Both the position numbers and the translations under genes were made by a program. This document shows, piece after piece, positions 14,531 through 22,797 of a stretch of 30,094 nt of DNA. Position 1 is the first letter of the stretch. Every line of letters starts with the position of its first letter. The notes beneath the pieces were generated by a model. The model was not told the DNA's origin, did no database searches, and worked only from the letters and a program-made list of their open reading frames with translations. The stretch is from a bacterium (GTDB lineage: Bacteria > CAIWAD01): assembly GCA_030685015.1 (NCBI GenBank), contig JAUXWS010000090.1:1-30094 (forward strand), in the 5' to 3' direction.

Positions 14531-16462
14531 ATGAGCACCGAGAGCAGAATGAATCCCGATACGAGCCGCGCCCCTGTCTCCCAGAAGGCGCAGCAGATCG
14601 CCCCCCACGCCGACGAGAACGCTGTCGGCGCGCAGGTCCGCATGTCCATCGACGGCCAGGAGATCAAAGTGCCCATGGGCACCACCATCCTGGACGCGGC
14701 CAAGCGCCTGGGCATCCACATCCCCACCCTCTGCCACCACGCCGACCTGTGCAGCGCCGGCCTCTGCCGTGTCTGCGTCGTCGAGGTGGAGGGCCAACGC
14801 GCCCTGCAAGCCGCCTGCGCCTACCCCGTCACCAGTCCCTTGACGATCCACACCCACACGCGCAAGGTGCGCAACGCCCGGCGCCATGTGATCGACCTCT
14901 TGCTCAGCGAGCACGTGGGTGAATGCTACACCTGCTTCCGCACCAACAACTGCGAGCTGCAGTCCCTGGCCAAGGAGATGGGCGTGACCCATTTCCGCTT
15001 CGGCCAGCGCACGGAACGCCGGCACATGACGGACACGAGCAGCTATTCCGTCGTGCGCAACATGGACAAGTGCGTGCTCTGCCGCCGCTGCGTGCGCACC
15101 TGCATCGACCTGCAGGAGGTGGGCGTGCTGGAAGCCTGCCACCGCGGCAGCGAGACGGCAATCGAGACCTTCCGCGACAAGCCCCTGGGCGAGGTGGTCT
15201 GCATCAACTGCGGGCAGTGCATCAACCGCTGCCCCACCGGCGCCCTGCGCGCCAACGACCCCACCGAGGAGATCTGGCGCCTCATCGACGACCCAAGCAA
15301 GCACGTCGTCATCCAGACCGCCCCGGCCCCCCGCGCCGCCATCGGCGAGTGCTTCGGCTGCGAGCCGGGCACACCCATGACCTTCGAGATGAATACGGCG
15401 CTCAAGCTCTGCGGCTTCGACAAGGCCTTCGACACCAACTTCACGGCGGACTTGACCATCATCGAGGAGGGGACGGAGCTGCTGCTGCGCCTCCACCGCG
15501 CGCTGGTCCAGGGCGACCGCGAGGCGGCCCTGCCCCAGTTCACCAGTTGCTCGCCGGGCTGGGTCAAATACCTCGAGCACTTCTACCCGGAGTACATCCC
15601 CAACCTGAGCAGCGCCAAAAGCCCGCAACAGATGTTCGGCGCGGTGATCAAGACCTACTACGCCCAGCTGCACAACATCGACCCCAAGGACATCGTCACC
15701 GTGGCGCTGATGCCCTGCTCGGCCAAGAAGTTCGAGTGCAACCGCCCGGAGATGCGCGACAGCGGCGTCAAGGACGTGGACTACGGCCTGACCACGCGGG
15801 AGCTGGCCCAGATGTTCATGGAGGCGGGCATCGACCTGCCGCGCCTGCCCAAGTCGGATTTTGATGATCCCTTCGGCACGGCGACGGGCTCGGGCGTCAT
15901 CTTCGGCGCCACGGGCGGCGTGATGGAGGCGGCGCTGCGCACGGTGATCGAGGTGGTGTGCGGCATCCAGGTGGAGAACCTCTTCGACCACGCCGACATC
16001 ATCCCGGTGCGCGGCTTCGACGGCATCCGCTACGTGGAACTGCCCATCCAGGACGTCGGCCCGGTCATCCCCATGTTCAAGCACCTGGTGGACAGCTGGT
16101 CCTGGTTGAAGGGCGCCACCCTCAAGGTGGCGGTGGCCCACGGCACGGCCAACGCCAAGAGAGTGATGGACGACATCAAGGCGGGCGGCCGCTTCAGCGA
16201 GTGCCATTTCATCGAGTTCATGGGCTGTCCGGGCGGCTGCCTGGGTGGCGGTGGACAGCCGATTCCCACCTCGCCCGAGATCCGCGCGGCGCGGGCCAAG
16301 GCCATCTACGCGGAGGACAGCTCCTACAAGGTGCGCAAGTCGCACGAGAATCCGGCCGTGCTGGAACTCTACACCAAGTTCCTGACGGAAGGCCCCTGCG
16401 GACATCTCAGCCACAAGCTGCTGCACACCCACTACACGGCGCGCGGCAAGTTCATGGCCTGA
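14531..16462 (+). CDS. hydA: [FeFe] hydrogenase catalytic subunit HydA, NuoG-like N-terminus
   Basis: 643-residue catalytic subunit that reduces protons or oxidises H2 in the cytoplasm. Domains in order: plant-type [2Fe-2S] ferredoxin (C68, C74 or nearby, C79, C82, C96); His-Cys [4Fe-4S] site (H128, C132, C135, C141); two [4Fe-4S] clusters (C181/C184/C187/C191 and C224/C227/C230/C234); then the H-cluster domain. H-cluster motifs are TSCSPGW (338-344, a common variant of TSCCPGW), MPCSAKKFE (394-402) and EFMGCPGGCLGGGGQP (562-577), followed by the small-subunit-like tail (KSHENPAVLELYTKFL). All expected ligands are present. GGAGGAACG precedes the ATG. Together with HydB and HydC it forms a trimeric NAD-linked enzyme of the group A3-like type. 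Confidence 0.95.
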   Translation: MSTESRMNPDTSRAPVSQKAQQIAPHADENAVGAQVRMSIDGQEIKVPMGTTILDAAKRLGIHIPTLCHHADLCSAGLCRVCVVEVEGQRALQAACAYPVTSPLTIHTHTRKVRNARRHVIDLLLSEHVGECYTCFRTNNCELQSLAKEMGVTHFRFGQRTERRHMTDTSSYSVVRNMDKCVLCRRCVRTCIDLQEVGVLEACHRGSETAIETFRDKPLGEVVCINCGQCINRCPTGALRANDPTEEIWRLIDDPSKHVVIQTAPAPRAAIGECFGCEPGTPMTFEMNTALKLCGFDKAFDTNFTADLTIIEEGTELLLRLHRALVQGDREAALPQFTSCSPGWVKYLEHFYPEYIPNLSSAKSPQQMFGAVIKTYYAQLHNIDPKDIVTVALMPCSAKKFECNRPEMRDSGVKDVDYGLTTRELAQMFMEAGIDLPRLPKSDFDDPFGTATGSGVIFGATGGVMEAALRTVIEVVCGIQVENLFDHADIIPVRGFDGIRYVELPIQDVGPVIPMFKHLVDSWSWLKGATLKVAVAHGTANAKRVMDDIKAGGRFSECHFIEFMGCPGGCLGGGGQPIPTSPEIRAARAKAIYAEDSSYKVRKSHENPAVLELYTKFLTEGPCGHLSHKLLHTHYTARGKFMA

Positions 16463-16470
16463 TCGATCAT

Positions 16471-16500
16471 GGCCCGGAGCTTGCCGGCTTCGGGCCTTTT
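16471..16500 (+). terminator. Intrinsic terminator-like hairpin after hydA
   Basis: GGCCCGGAGC (16471-16480) pairs with GCTTCGGGCC (16487-16496) over ten base pairs (one G-T), with a six-base loop and TTTT after it. It lies eight bases after the hydA stop. It could end the hydCBA transcript or lower the amount reaching hydG. Confidence 0.65.
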
Positions 16501-16605
16501 CATGGACAGATCGCCGACCTGGGAGTGGGATGTTCTGGTTGAGGAAGCGGACGGCCGGGGCTACGTTGAAAGCGGTGGCCGGGCGCCGGCGGAAAGGAAT
16601 CCGAA

Positions 16606-18060
16606 TTGGACACGACGATTCGCATCGACGGGCGGCAGATCGAAGCGGTGCTGCAAGGGGCGCGCGGCCATGACGCCGCCGCCGTGCGCGAGGTGCTGGC
16701 CTGCGCCGCGCTGGGCCGCGGCCTGGATGACGGACAGATGGCCACCTTGATGGGTGTGAGCGACCCGGAGCTGCTCGCGGAGCTTTTCGCCACGGCGGCG
16801 CAGGTCAAGCGCGAGATCTACGGCAACCGCCTGGTCATCTTCGCCCCCCTCTACATCTCCAACCTCTGCGCCAACGATTGCGCCTACTGCGCCTTCAGCG
16901 TCAAGAACAAGGGTTTGAAACGCCGCGCCCTGCGCCAGGACGAGATTGCCCGCGAGGTGCTCCACCTCATCCGCACCGGCCACAAGCGCGTGCTGCTGGT
17001 GGCGGGCGAGGCTTATCCGCGCCAGGGTTTCCGCTACGTGCTGGACTCCATCGAGACGGTCTACCAGACGAAGGAGGGCCCCGGCGAGATCCGCCGCGTC
17101 AACGTCAACGTGGCCCCGCTCACGGTGGAGGAGTTCCGCGAGCTGAAGGGCGCGCGCATCGGCACCTACCAGATCTTCCAGGAGACCTACCACCCGGAGA
17201 CCTACAAGGCCGTCCACACGCGCGGCCCCAAGTCCGACTACGACTGGCGCATCACGGCCATGGACCGCGCCATGACGGCGGGGATCGACGACGTGGGCGT
17301 GGGCGTCCTCTTCGGCCTCTTCGACTGGCGCTGGGAGCTGCTCGCCCTCATGCAGCACGTGCGCCACCTGGAGAAGCACTTCGGCTGCGGGCCGCACACG
17401 GTGAGCGTGCCGCGCCTGGAGCCGGCCGCGGGCTCCAGCATCAGCGAGCATCCGCCCAAGCCCGTCTCCGACATCGAGTTCCGCAAGCTGGTGGCCATCC
17501 TGCGCCTGGCCGTGCCCTACACGGGCATCATCATGTCCACGCGCGAGACGACCGTGATGCGCCGCGCCACCTTCGCCCTGGGCGTCTCGCAGATCTCGGC
17601 GGGCAGCCGCACCAATCCCGGCGGCTACGAGGACGAGGAGGAGGCCTGCGACCGTGTCTCCGTCGAGGGGGACGACCAGGCCGCCCTGCGCGCCCACGAG
17701 CTGGAGGAGGAGACGGGCGCCCAGTTCAGCCTGGGCGACCACCGCGAGCTGGACGAGGTGGTGGCCGACCTGGTGCGCATGGAATACATCCCCAGCTTCT
17801 GCACGGGCTGCTATCGCCTGGGGCGCACGGGCATGGACTTCATGGACCTGGCCAAGCCGGGGGACATCCGTGCCCACTGCGACCCCAACGCCGTCTCCAC
17901 CTTCCTCGAGTACCTGCTTGACTACGCCAGCCCGGCCACCCGCGCCGCCGGCGAGGTCCTTATTCCCGAGCTGCTGGAGAAGATGGCCGATGGTCCGCGC
18001 GAGACCTCGCGCCGCCTGGTGGAGCAGGTGCGGGCCGGGCGGCGGGATGTCTACTGCTGA
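16606..18060 (+). CDS. hydG: [FeFe] hydrogenase maturase HydG (tyrosine lyase)
   Basis: 484-residue radical-SAM enzyme that cleaves tyrosine to make the CO and CN ligands of the H-cluster. The N-terminal radical-SAM cluster motif is C88-x3-C92-x2-C95 (CANDCAYC). The HydG-specific C-terminal auxiliary cluster motif C-x2-C-x22-C is exact (C399, C402, C425; FCTGCYRLGRTG ... AHC), which separates it from ThiH and HydE. The start is TTG with AAAGGA upstream; no ATG in frame gives the full N-terminus. It is separated from hydA by 143 bases containing a terminator-like hairpin, so it may have its own promoter, and it heads the hydG-aspA-hydF-hydE group. Confidence 0.95.
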   Translation: MDTTIRIDGRQIEAVLQGARGHDAAAVREVLACAALGRGLDDGQMATLMGVSDPELLAELFATAAQVKREIYGNRLVIFAPLYISNLCANDCAYCAFSVKNKGLKRRALRQDEIAREVLHLIRTGHKRVLLVAGEAYPRQGFRYVLDSIETVYQTKEGPGEIRRVNVNVAPLTVEEFRELKGARIGTYQIFQETYHPETYKAVHTRGPKSDYDWRITAMDRAMTAGIDDVGVGVLFGLFDWRWELLALMQHVRHLEKHFGCGPHTVSVPRLEPAAGSSISEHPPKPVSDIEFRKLVAILRLAVPYTGIIMSTRETTVMRRATFALGVSQISAGSRTNPGGYEDEEEACDRVSVEGDDQAALRAHELEEETGAQFSLGDHRELDEVVADLVRMEYIPSFCTGCYRLGRTGMDFMDLAKPGDIRAHCDPNAVSTFLEYLLDYASPATRAAGEVLIPELLEKMADGPRETSRRLVEQVRAGRRDVYC

Positions 18061-18095
18061 TCCTTCCAGCTATGGGATACGAGCGGATGTGAGTG

Positions 18096-18123
18096 TCGAT
18101 ATCGATATCGATATCGATATCGA
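18096..18123. repeat. 28-bp perfect palindrome of GATATC units
   Basis: Four to five head-to-tail GATATC units form a perfectly self-complementary 28-mer in the 96-base gap between hydG and aspA. It ends 33 bases before the aspA ATG. It could form a hairpin in RNA or be a simple microsatellite; no spacing to a promoter is evident. Confidence 0.85.
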
Positions 18124-18156
18124 AATGGGTGCCGCGGAAGATTGCGAGGGGAGCGG

Positions 18157-19551
18157 ATGAAGACCCGGATCGAGCGCGATCTGCTGGGCGAGCGCGACGT
18201 GCCGGAGCACGCGCGCTGGGGCATCCACGGCCTGCGGGCCCGTGAGAACTTCCCCCTGAGCGGCCGCCCCTGCCATCCGGAGCTGGTCAAGGCCTACGGG
18301 CTGGTCAAGCTGGCCTGCGCCCGCATGAACGAGTCGCTGGGCCTCTGGCGGGACGACCCTGCCCGCGGCGAGGCCATCCGGCGCGCCTGCCGGGAGCTGG
18401 CCGACGGGGAAGGCCTGGAGCAGGTGGTGGGCGACGCCCTGCAGGGCGGCGCCGGCACCAGCCTCAACATGACCGTCAACGAGGTGCTGGCCAATCGCGC
18501 CCTGGAACTGCTGGGCGAGCCGCGCGGCACCTGTGGCCGCGTCTCGCCGGCGGACGACCTCAACCGCCACCAGTCCACCAACGACACCTACCCCACCGCC
18601 CTCCGCCTGGCCGCCCTGCGTGGTCTGAAGGTATTGGAGCAGGCCGTGCTCGAGCTGCAGGAGGCCTTCCAGGACCGCGAGCGCGCGTTCGCGCACCTGG
18701 TCAAGGTGGGGCGCACCCAGTTGCAGGACGCCGTGCTGACGACCCTGGGGCGGAGCATGTCCGCCTATGCCGAGGCCCTCTCCCGCGACCGCTGGCGCAT
18801 CTTCAAAGCCCAGGAGCGCCTGCGCGTCGTCAACCTGGGCGGCACAGCCATCGGCAGCGGGCTGGGCGCGCCGCGGGCCTTCGTCTTCGGCGCCGTGGAC
18901 CACTTGCGCGAGCTGAGCGGCCTGCCCCTGGCCCGCGCCGAGAATCTGCTGGAGGCCACCCAGAACGCCGACGTCTTCGTGGAGACGGGCGGCCTGCTCA
19001 AGGCCCTGGCCGTGACCCTGAAGAAGAGCGCCAACGACCTGCGCCTGTTGGCCAGCGGACCGGAGGCGGGGCTGGGCGAGCTGCGCCTCCCCCCCCGCCA
19101 GGCCGGGAGCAGCATCATGCCGGGCAAGGTCAATCCCGTCATCCCCGAGGCGGTCGTCCAGGTGGCGATGCTGGTGGAGGGCAACGACGTGGCCATCACC
19201 CAGGCGGCGGGGGCGGGCACCCTCGAACTCAACCCCTTCCTGCCCCTCATCGCCGACCGCCTGCTGGAGTCGTTGGACCTGCTCACCGCGGTCTGCCGCA
19301 TCTACCGAACGCACTGCGTGCTGGGGCTGGAAGCCAACGAGGAGCGGCTCATCGCCCAGGTGGAGGGCTCCACCGCGGCGGCCACGGCCCTGGTGCCGCG
19401 CCTGGGCCACGAGGCGGTCTGTGCGCTGGTGGAACGGTCCCGAGCCGCCGGCCGCACCATCCGCGGGCAGGTGCTGGCCGAAGGCCTGCTGACGGAGGAG
19501 GAGTACCGGGCGGCCATCTCGCCGGAAGCGGTCACGCGGCTGGGGTCGTGA
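18157..19551 (+). CDS. aspA: Aspartate ammonia-lyase
   Basis: 464-residue aspartase/fumarase superfamily enzyme that deaminates L-aspartate to fumarate and ammonia. Conserved regions are GTSLNMTVNEVLAN (100-113), HQSTNDTYPT (138-147), GRTQLQDAVLTTLG (185-198) and the signature loop GSSIMPGKVNPVIPE (317-331) with the catalytic serine. The glutamine in GRTQLQDA is typical of aspartases, where fumarases have histidine. GAGGGGAGCGG precedes the ATG at 18157. It sits between hydG and hydF on the same strand. Aspartase genes recur inside hydrogenase-maturation clusters of several anaerobes, which suggests a link to supplying ammonium for the dithiolate bridge of the H-cluster. That role is inference here. 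Confidence 0.92.
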   Translation: MKTRIERDLLGERDVPEHARWGIHGLRARENFPLSGRPCHPELVKAYGLVKLACARMNESLGLWRDDPARGEAIRRACRELADGEGLEQVVGDALQGGAGTSLNMTVNEVLANRALELLGEPRGTCGRVSPADDLNRHQSTNDTYPTALRLAALRGLKVLEQAVLELQEAFQDRERAFAHLVKVGRTQLQDAVLTTLGRSMSAYAEALSRDRWRIFKAQERLRVVNLGGTAIGSGLGAPRAFVFGAVDHLRELSGLPLARAENLLEATQNADVFVETGGLLKALAVTLKKSANDLRLLASGPEAGLGELRLPPRQAGSSIMPGKVNPVIPEAVVQVAMLVEGNDVAITQAAGAGTLELNPFLPLIADRLLESLDLLTAVCRIYRTHCVLGLEANEERLIAQVEGSTAAATALVPRLGHEAVCALVERSRAAGRTIRGQVLAEGLLTEEEYRAAISPEAVTRLGS

Positions 19552-19585
19552 GCATGGATTGCCAAAATCACGCGGAGGCGGGACG

Positions 19586-20845
19586 ATGCCCAAGGTGAGG
19601 AAGGGCCTGCGCCTGCACATCGGCATCTTCGGCCGGCGCAACGTGGGCAAGAGCAGCCTGCTCAACGCCCTGACCCGCCAGCAGGCGGCCATTGTCAGCG
19701 CGGTGGCGGGCACGACGACGGACCCGGTGGAGAAGCCCATGGAGCTGCAGCCGCTGGGCCCCGTCCTCTTCATCGACACGGCCGGCATCGACGACGAAGG
19801 CGCCCTGGGCGGGCAGCGCATCGCCAAGACGCGCCAGGTGCTGGACCGGACGGATTTGGGCGTCATCGTCTGCGACCAGCCCGTCTGGGGCGGCTTCGAG
19901 CAGCACCTGCTCGAGGAGTTGCAGACCCGCCAGGTGCCGGTGGTGGCGGTTTTCAGCAAGGGTGACCTCGTGGCGGCGGACGAGGCGGAGGTCTGCCGCC
20001 TGGCCGCCCTGGGCCTGGCCGTGGTGCGCACGACGGCGACCGCGGGGCCGCAAGGGGCGCTGGGCCTGGCCGCCGGCGTGGCCGACCTGCGCGAGGCCCT
20101 GCTCGAGAAGGCGCCGGAGGAATGGCTCAACCAGCCGGCGCTGCTGGCCGACCTGGTGCGTCCCGGCGAGCCGGTCGTGCTGGTCGTGCCCATCGACAAG
20201 GAGGCCCCCGCCGGCCGCCTCATCCTGCCGCAGCAGCAGGCCATCCGCGAGTTGCTCGACGCCGACGCCTGGGCCCTGGTCGTCAAGGAGCGGGAGCTGT
20301 CCGGCGCCCTGGCCGCGCTGGGCCGCCCGCCGGCCTTGGTCGTGACGGATTCCCAGGCCTTCCTCAAGGTGGCGGCCGACACGCCTCCCACCGTGCCCAT
20401 GACCTCCTTCTCGATCCTGTTCGCCCGCCGCCAAGGCGACCTGACCGAGCTGGCGCGCGGCGCGGCGGCCATCGAGCGGCTGCGGGCCGGGGACCGCGTG
20501 CTGGTGGCCGAAGCCTGCGGCCACCACCCGGGTGGCGAGGACATCGGCCGCGTCAAGATTCCCCGCTGGCTGCGGCAGGTGGTGGGCGGCGCCCTCGAGT
20601 TCGACCACGTCCAGGGCCACGACTTCCCGCCGGACCTGTCGCCCTGGCGGCTGGTCATCCACTGCGGCGCCTGCATGTGGAACCGCCGCGAGGTGCTGAA
20701 CCGGCTGCTCCACTGCCGGAGGGCCGGAGTGCCCATGACCAATTACGGCATCGCCATCGCCGCCAGCCTGGGTATCCTGGAGCGGGCCCTCGCCCCCTTC
20801 CCGGCCGCGCTGGAAGCCTGGCGGGAAGAGCGGCTGGGCGGCTGA
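19586..20845 (+). CDS. hydF: [FeFe] hydrogenase maturation GTPase HydF
   Basis: 419-residue scaffold GTPase on which the di-iron subcluster is assembled and from which it is delivered to HydA. The GTPase domain shows the P-loop GRRNVGKS (16-23), the G2 threonine stretch GTTTDPV and the G3 box DTAG. The C-terminal [4Fe-4S] site matches the HydF pattern CxH-x(about 45)-HCxxC (C311, H313, then H359, C360, C363; HCGAC). The ATG at 19586 has GGAGG upstream and lies 34 bases after aspA. Length and domain order are normal for the family. Confidence 0.95.
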   Translation: MPKVRKGLRLHIGIFGRRNVGKSSLLNALTRQQAAIVSAVAGTTTDPVEKPMELQPLGPVLFIDTAGIDDEGALGGQRIAKTRQVLDRTDLGVIVCDQPVWGGFEQHLLEELQTRQVPVVAVFSKGDLVAADEAEVCRLAALGLAVVRTTATAGPQGALGLAAGVADLREALLEKAPEEWLNQPALLADLVRPGEPVVLVVPIDKEAPAGRLILPQQQAIRELLDADAWALVVKERELSGALAALGRPPALVVTDSQAFLKVAADTPPTVPMTSFSILFARRQGDLTELARGAAAIERLRAGDRVLVAEACGHHPGGEDIGRVKIPRWLRQVVGGALEFDHVQGHDFPPDLSPWRLVIHCGACMWNRREVLNRLLHCRRAGVPMTNYGIAIAASLGILERALAPFPAALEAWREERLGG

Positions 20846-20900
20846 GGGATCCCCGACCGGCACGGGACAAGCGGCCAGGAACGAAACTCGGAGCAGCGCC

Positions 20901-21977
20901 TTGATCCCCAATGAAGGGACGCCATCGCACGAAGAGATCCTCGCCTGGTTGCGCGAGGAGGACCCTTCCCGCCTCGAGAAGCTGTGGGCCGCCGCCGACG
21001 AGACCCGCCGCCGCCATGTGGGCGACGAGGTGCACCGGCGCGGCCTGATCGAGATCAGCAACCACTGCGTGCGCCGCTGCGCCTATTGCGGCATCCGCTC
21101 GGCCAACACGGAGGTGGTGCGCTACCGCATGGAGCCGGATGAGATCCTGGAGTGCGCCCGCCAGGCCAAGGTCTTCGGCTACGGCACGGTGGTGGTGCAG
21201 TCCGGCGAGGACCGCGCCCACACGACGGAAGCCGTCGCCGAGCTGGTGCGGCGCATCGCAGGCGAGACGGGCCTGGCCATCACCCTCAGCCTGGGGGAGC
21301 GACCCCTGGCCGATTACGAGGCCTGGCGCCGCGCCGGCGCCGACCGCTACTTGCTCCGTTTCGAGACGACCGACCCGGAGCTCTTCGCCCGCATCCACCC
21401 CGGCTACCCCGGGCGCGAACCGCGCTTGGCCATCCTGCGGCACCTGCGCGAGCTGGACTACGAGGTGGGCAGCGGCGTCATGATCGGCATTCCCGGCCAG
21501 TCCTACGAAAGCCTGGCGCGGGATCTCGAACTCTTCCGCGAACTGGACCTGGACATGATCGGCGTGGGGCCCTACATCCCCCACCCCGCCACGCCCCTGG
21601 GACAGGATGGCCACCCGGACTACCCGCCAGCCCCCGCCGGCCGGCAGGTCCCCAACACGGAGGAGATGACCTACAAGGTCGTCGCCCTGACCCGCCTGGT
21701 GCGGCCCGACGCCAACATCCCCAGCACCACCGCCCTGGCCACGTTGAACAAGGAGCAGGGTCGGGAGCTGGGCCTCATGCGCGGCGCCAACATCGTCATG
21801 CCCAATCTCACGCCGCCCAAGTACCGCGTCCTCTATGAGATCTACCCGGGCAAGGCCTGCCTCTCGGAGACGGCGGCCCAATGCTCCCTCTGCCTGGAGG
21901 GGCGCATCTACAACATCGGCCGGGTGCCGGGAACCGGACCGGGCTGGCGCCCCGGCCATGAGCCGGCGGGCCGCTAG
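20901..21977 (+). CDS. hydE: [FeFe] hydrogenase maturase HydE (radical SAM)
   Basis: 358-residue radical-SAM enzyme that acts on the HydG-made iron-CO-CN-cysteine synthon during H-cluster assembly. The SAM cluster motif is C56-x3-C60-x2-C63 (CVRRCAYC). The second, non-essential cluster motif C-x7-C-x2-C is also kept (C320, C328, C331), as in the Thermotoga enzyme. Other family segments are VVVQSGED, MIGIPGQSYESLARD and GPYIPHPATPL. The start is TTG at 20901 with GGAG 8-11 bases upstream; the nearby ATG at 20911 is out of frame. It lies 55 bases after hydF and completes the set of three maturases. Confidence 0.95.
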   Translation: MIPNEGTPSHEEILAWLREEDPSRLEKLWAAADETRRRHVGDEVHRRGLIEISNHCVRRCAYCGIRSANTEVVRYRMEPDEILECARQAKVFGYGTVVVQSGEDRAHTTEAVAELVRRIAGETGLAITLSLGERPLADYEAWRRAGADRYLLRFETTDPELFARIHPGYPGREPRLAILRHLRELDYEVGSGVMIGIPGQSYESLARDLELFRELDLDMIGVGPYIPHPATPLGQDGHPDYPPAPAGRQVPNTEEMTYKVVALTRLVRPDANIPSTTALATLNKEQGRELGLMRGANIVMPNLTPPKYRVLYEIYPGKACLSETAAQCSLCLEGRIYNIGRVPGTGPGWRPGHEPAGR

Positions 21978-22102
21978 GCGCCGCGGAGAAATCCCCGGCC
22001 ACACATTTCCCTTGCTTGATCGTCCGGCCGCTGCTGTCTTGTCGGAGCGCCGGCCCGCCGCGCGAAGCGGCGGGACCTGCCGCCCCAACGGGAGGTCGTT
22101 TC

Positions 22103-22627
22103 ATGATGAATAGCATCTGGGCCCGCATCCTGGTCATCGCCGGACCGCTCTTGATGGTGCTGGGCGCCGTCGATCCCCTGGAAGGTTCCATCGCCATCGG
22201 CGTTGGCGCTGTCCTGGGATCGCTGGGCGTGCGCCTGGGCGGCCGGCCGGACAAGCGCATCCTGCTCTGGGGGTTGACCGTCATCGGCGTGCTGTCCCTC
22301 CTCCTCCTGTTCCGGGCCGCCACCGCCCGGCAGCCCATGCTGCTGATCCCCTTCGGCCTGGTCGCGCTCTCCCTGTTGATGCTGTGGTGGGGCCTGCGCC
22401 GGGGAGCGCCGGCCGACCGGACCTGCGTCTACGGCAGCACGGGCCTGATTTGCTTCGGCGTGGCCGCCATGTGGGTCCTGAGTGCCTACGGTGGTTTTGG
22501 CGAGGGCGCACTCTCCTGGTGGTGGGCCCTGCTGGTGCTGCCCTTCCCCGTGGGCTGGCTGCGGCACCTTTTCAGCATCGGACGCTGGATCGGCGAGGGG
22601 GCCGATGCGGCCACGCCCGCGGCCTGA
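22103..22627 (+). CDS. Integral membrane protein of unknown function
   Basis: 174-residue protein with about five hydrophobic segments (for example RILVIAGPLLMVLGA, SIAIGVGAVLGSLGV, ILLWGLTVIGVLSLLLL, LIPFGLVALSLLMLWWG and SWWWALLVLPFPVGWL). There are no catalytic or binding motifs. The ATG at 22103 has GGGAGG 7-12 bases upstream; a second ATG follows directly at 22106. It lies 125 bases behind hydE on the same strand, so it may be read through from the maturation operon, but nothing in the sequence ties it to hydrogenase. I do not recognise a family. Confidence 0.7.
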   Translation: MMNSIWARILVIAGPLLMVLGAVDPLEGSIAIGVGAVLGSLGVRLGGRPDKRILLWGLTVIGVLSLLLLFRAATARQPMLLIPFGLVALSLLMLWWGLRRGAPADRTCVYGSTGLICFGVAAMWVLSAYGGFGEGALSWWWALLVLPFPVGWLRHLFSIGRWIGEGADAATPAA

Positions 22628-22797
22628 GGCGCGCGGCGGCGACAACCCACTGTCTCGGACCCCCACCTGACGAAGGTGAGCGCGAGCGGGGAGACGCGAG
22701 CCAGAGGATTGCTCATGCTGAGAAACGCATGGCACCGAATGGCCGGAGCCCTTACCTTCTGGTCACCCCCGCATCGTCCAACTGGCAACGGTGACAC

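Noticed and set aside
18070-20742. 890-codon minus-strand open frame across aspA and hydF
   Set aside because: It is antisense to two clearly identified enzymes, and its translation is low-complexity with no recognisable motif.
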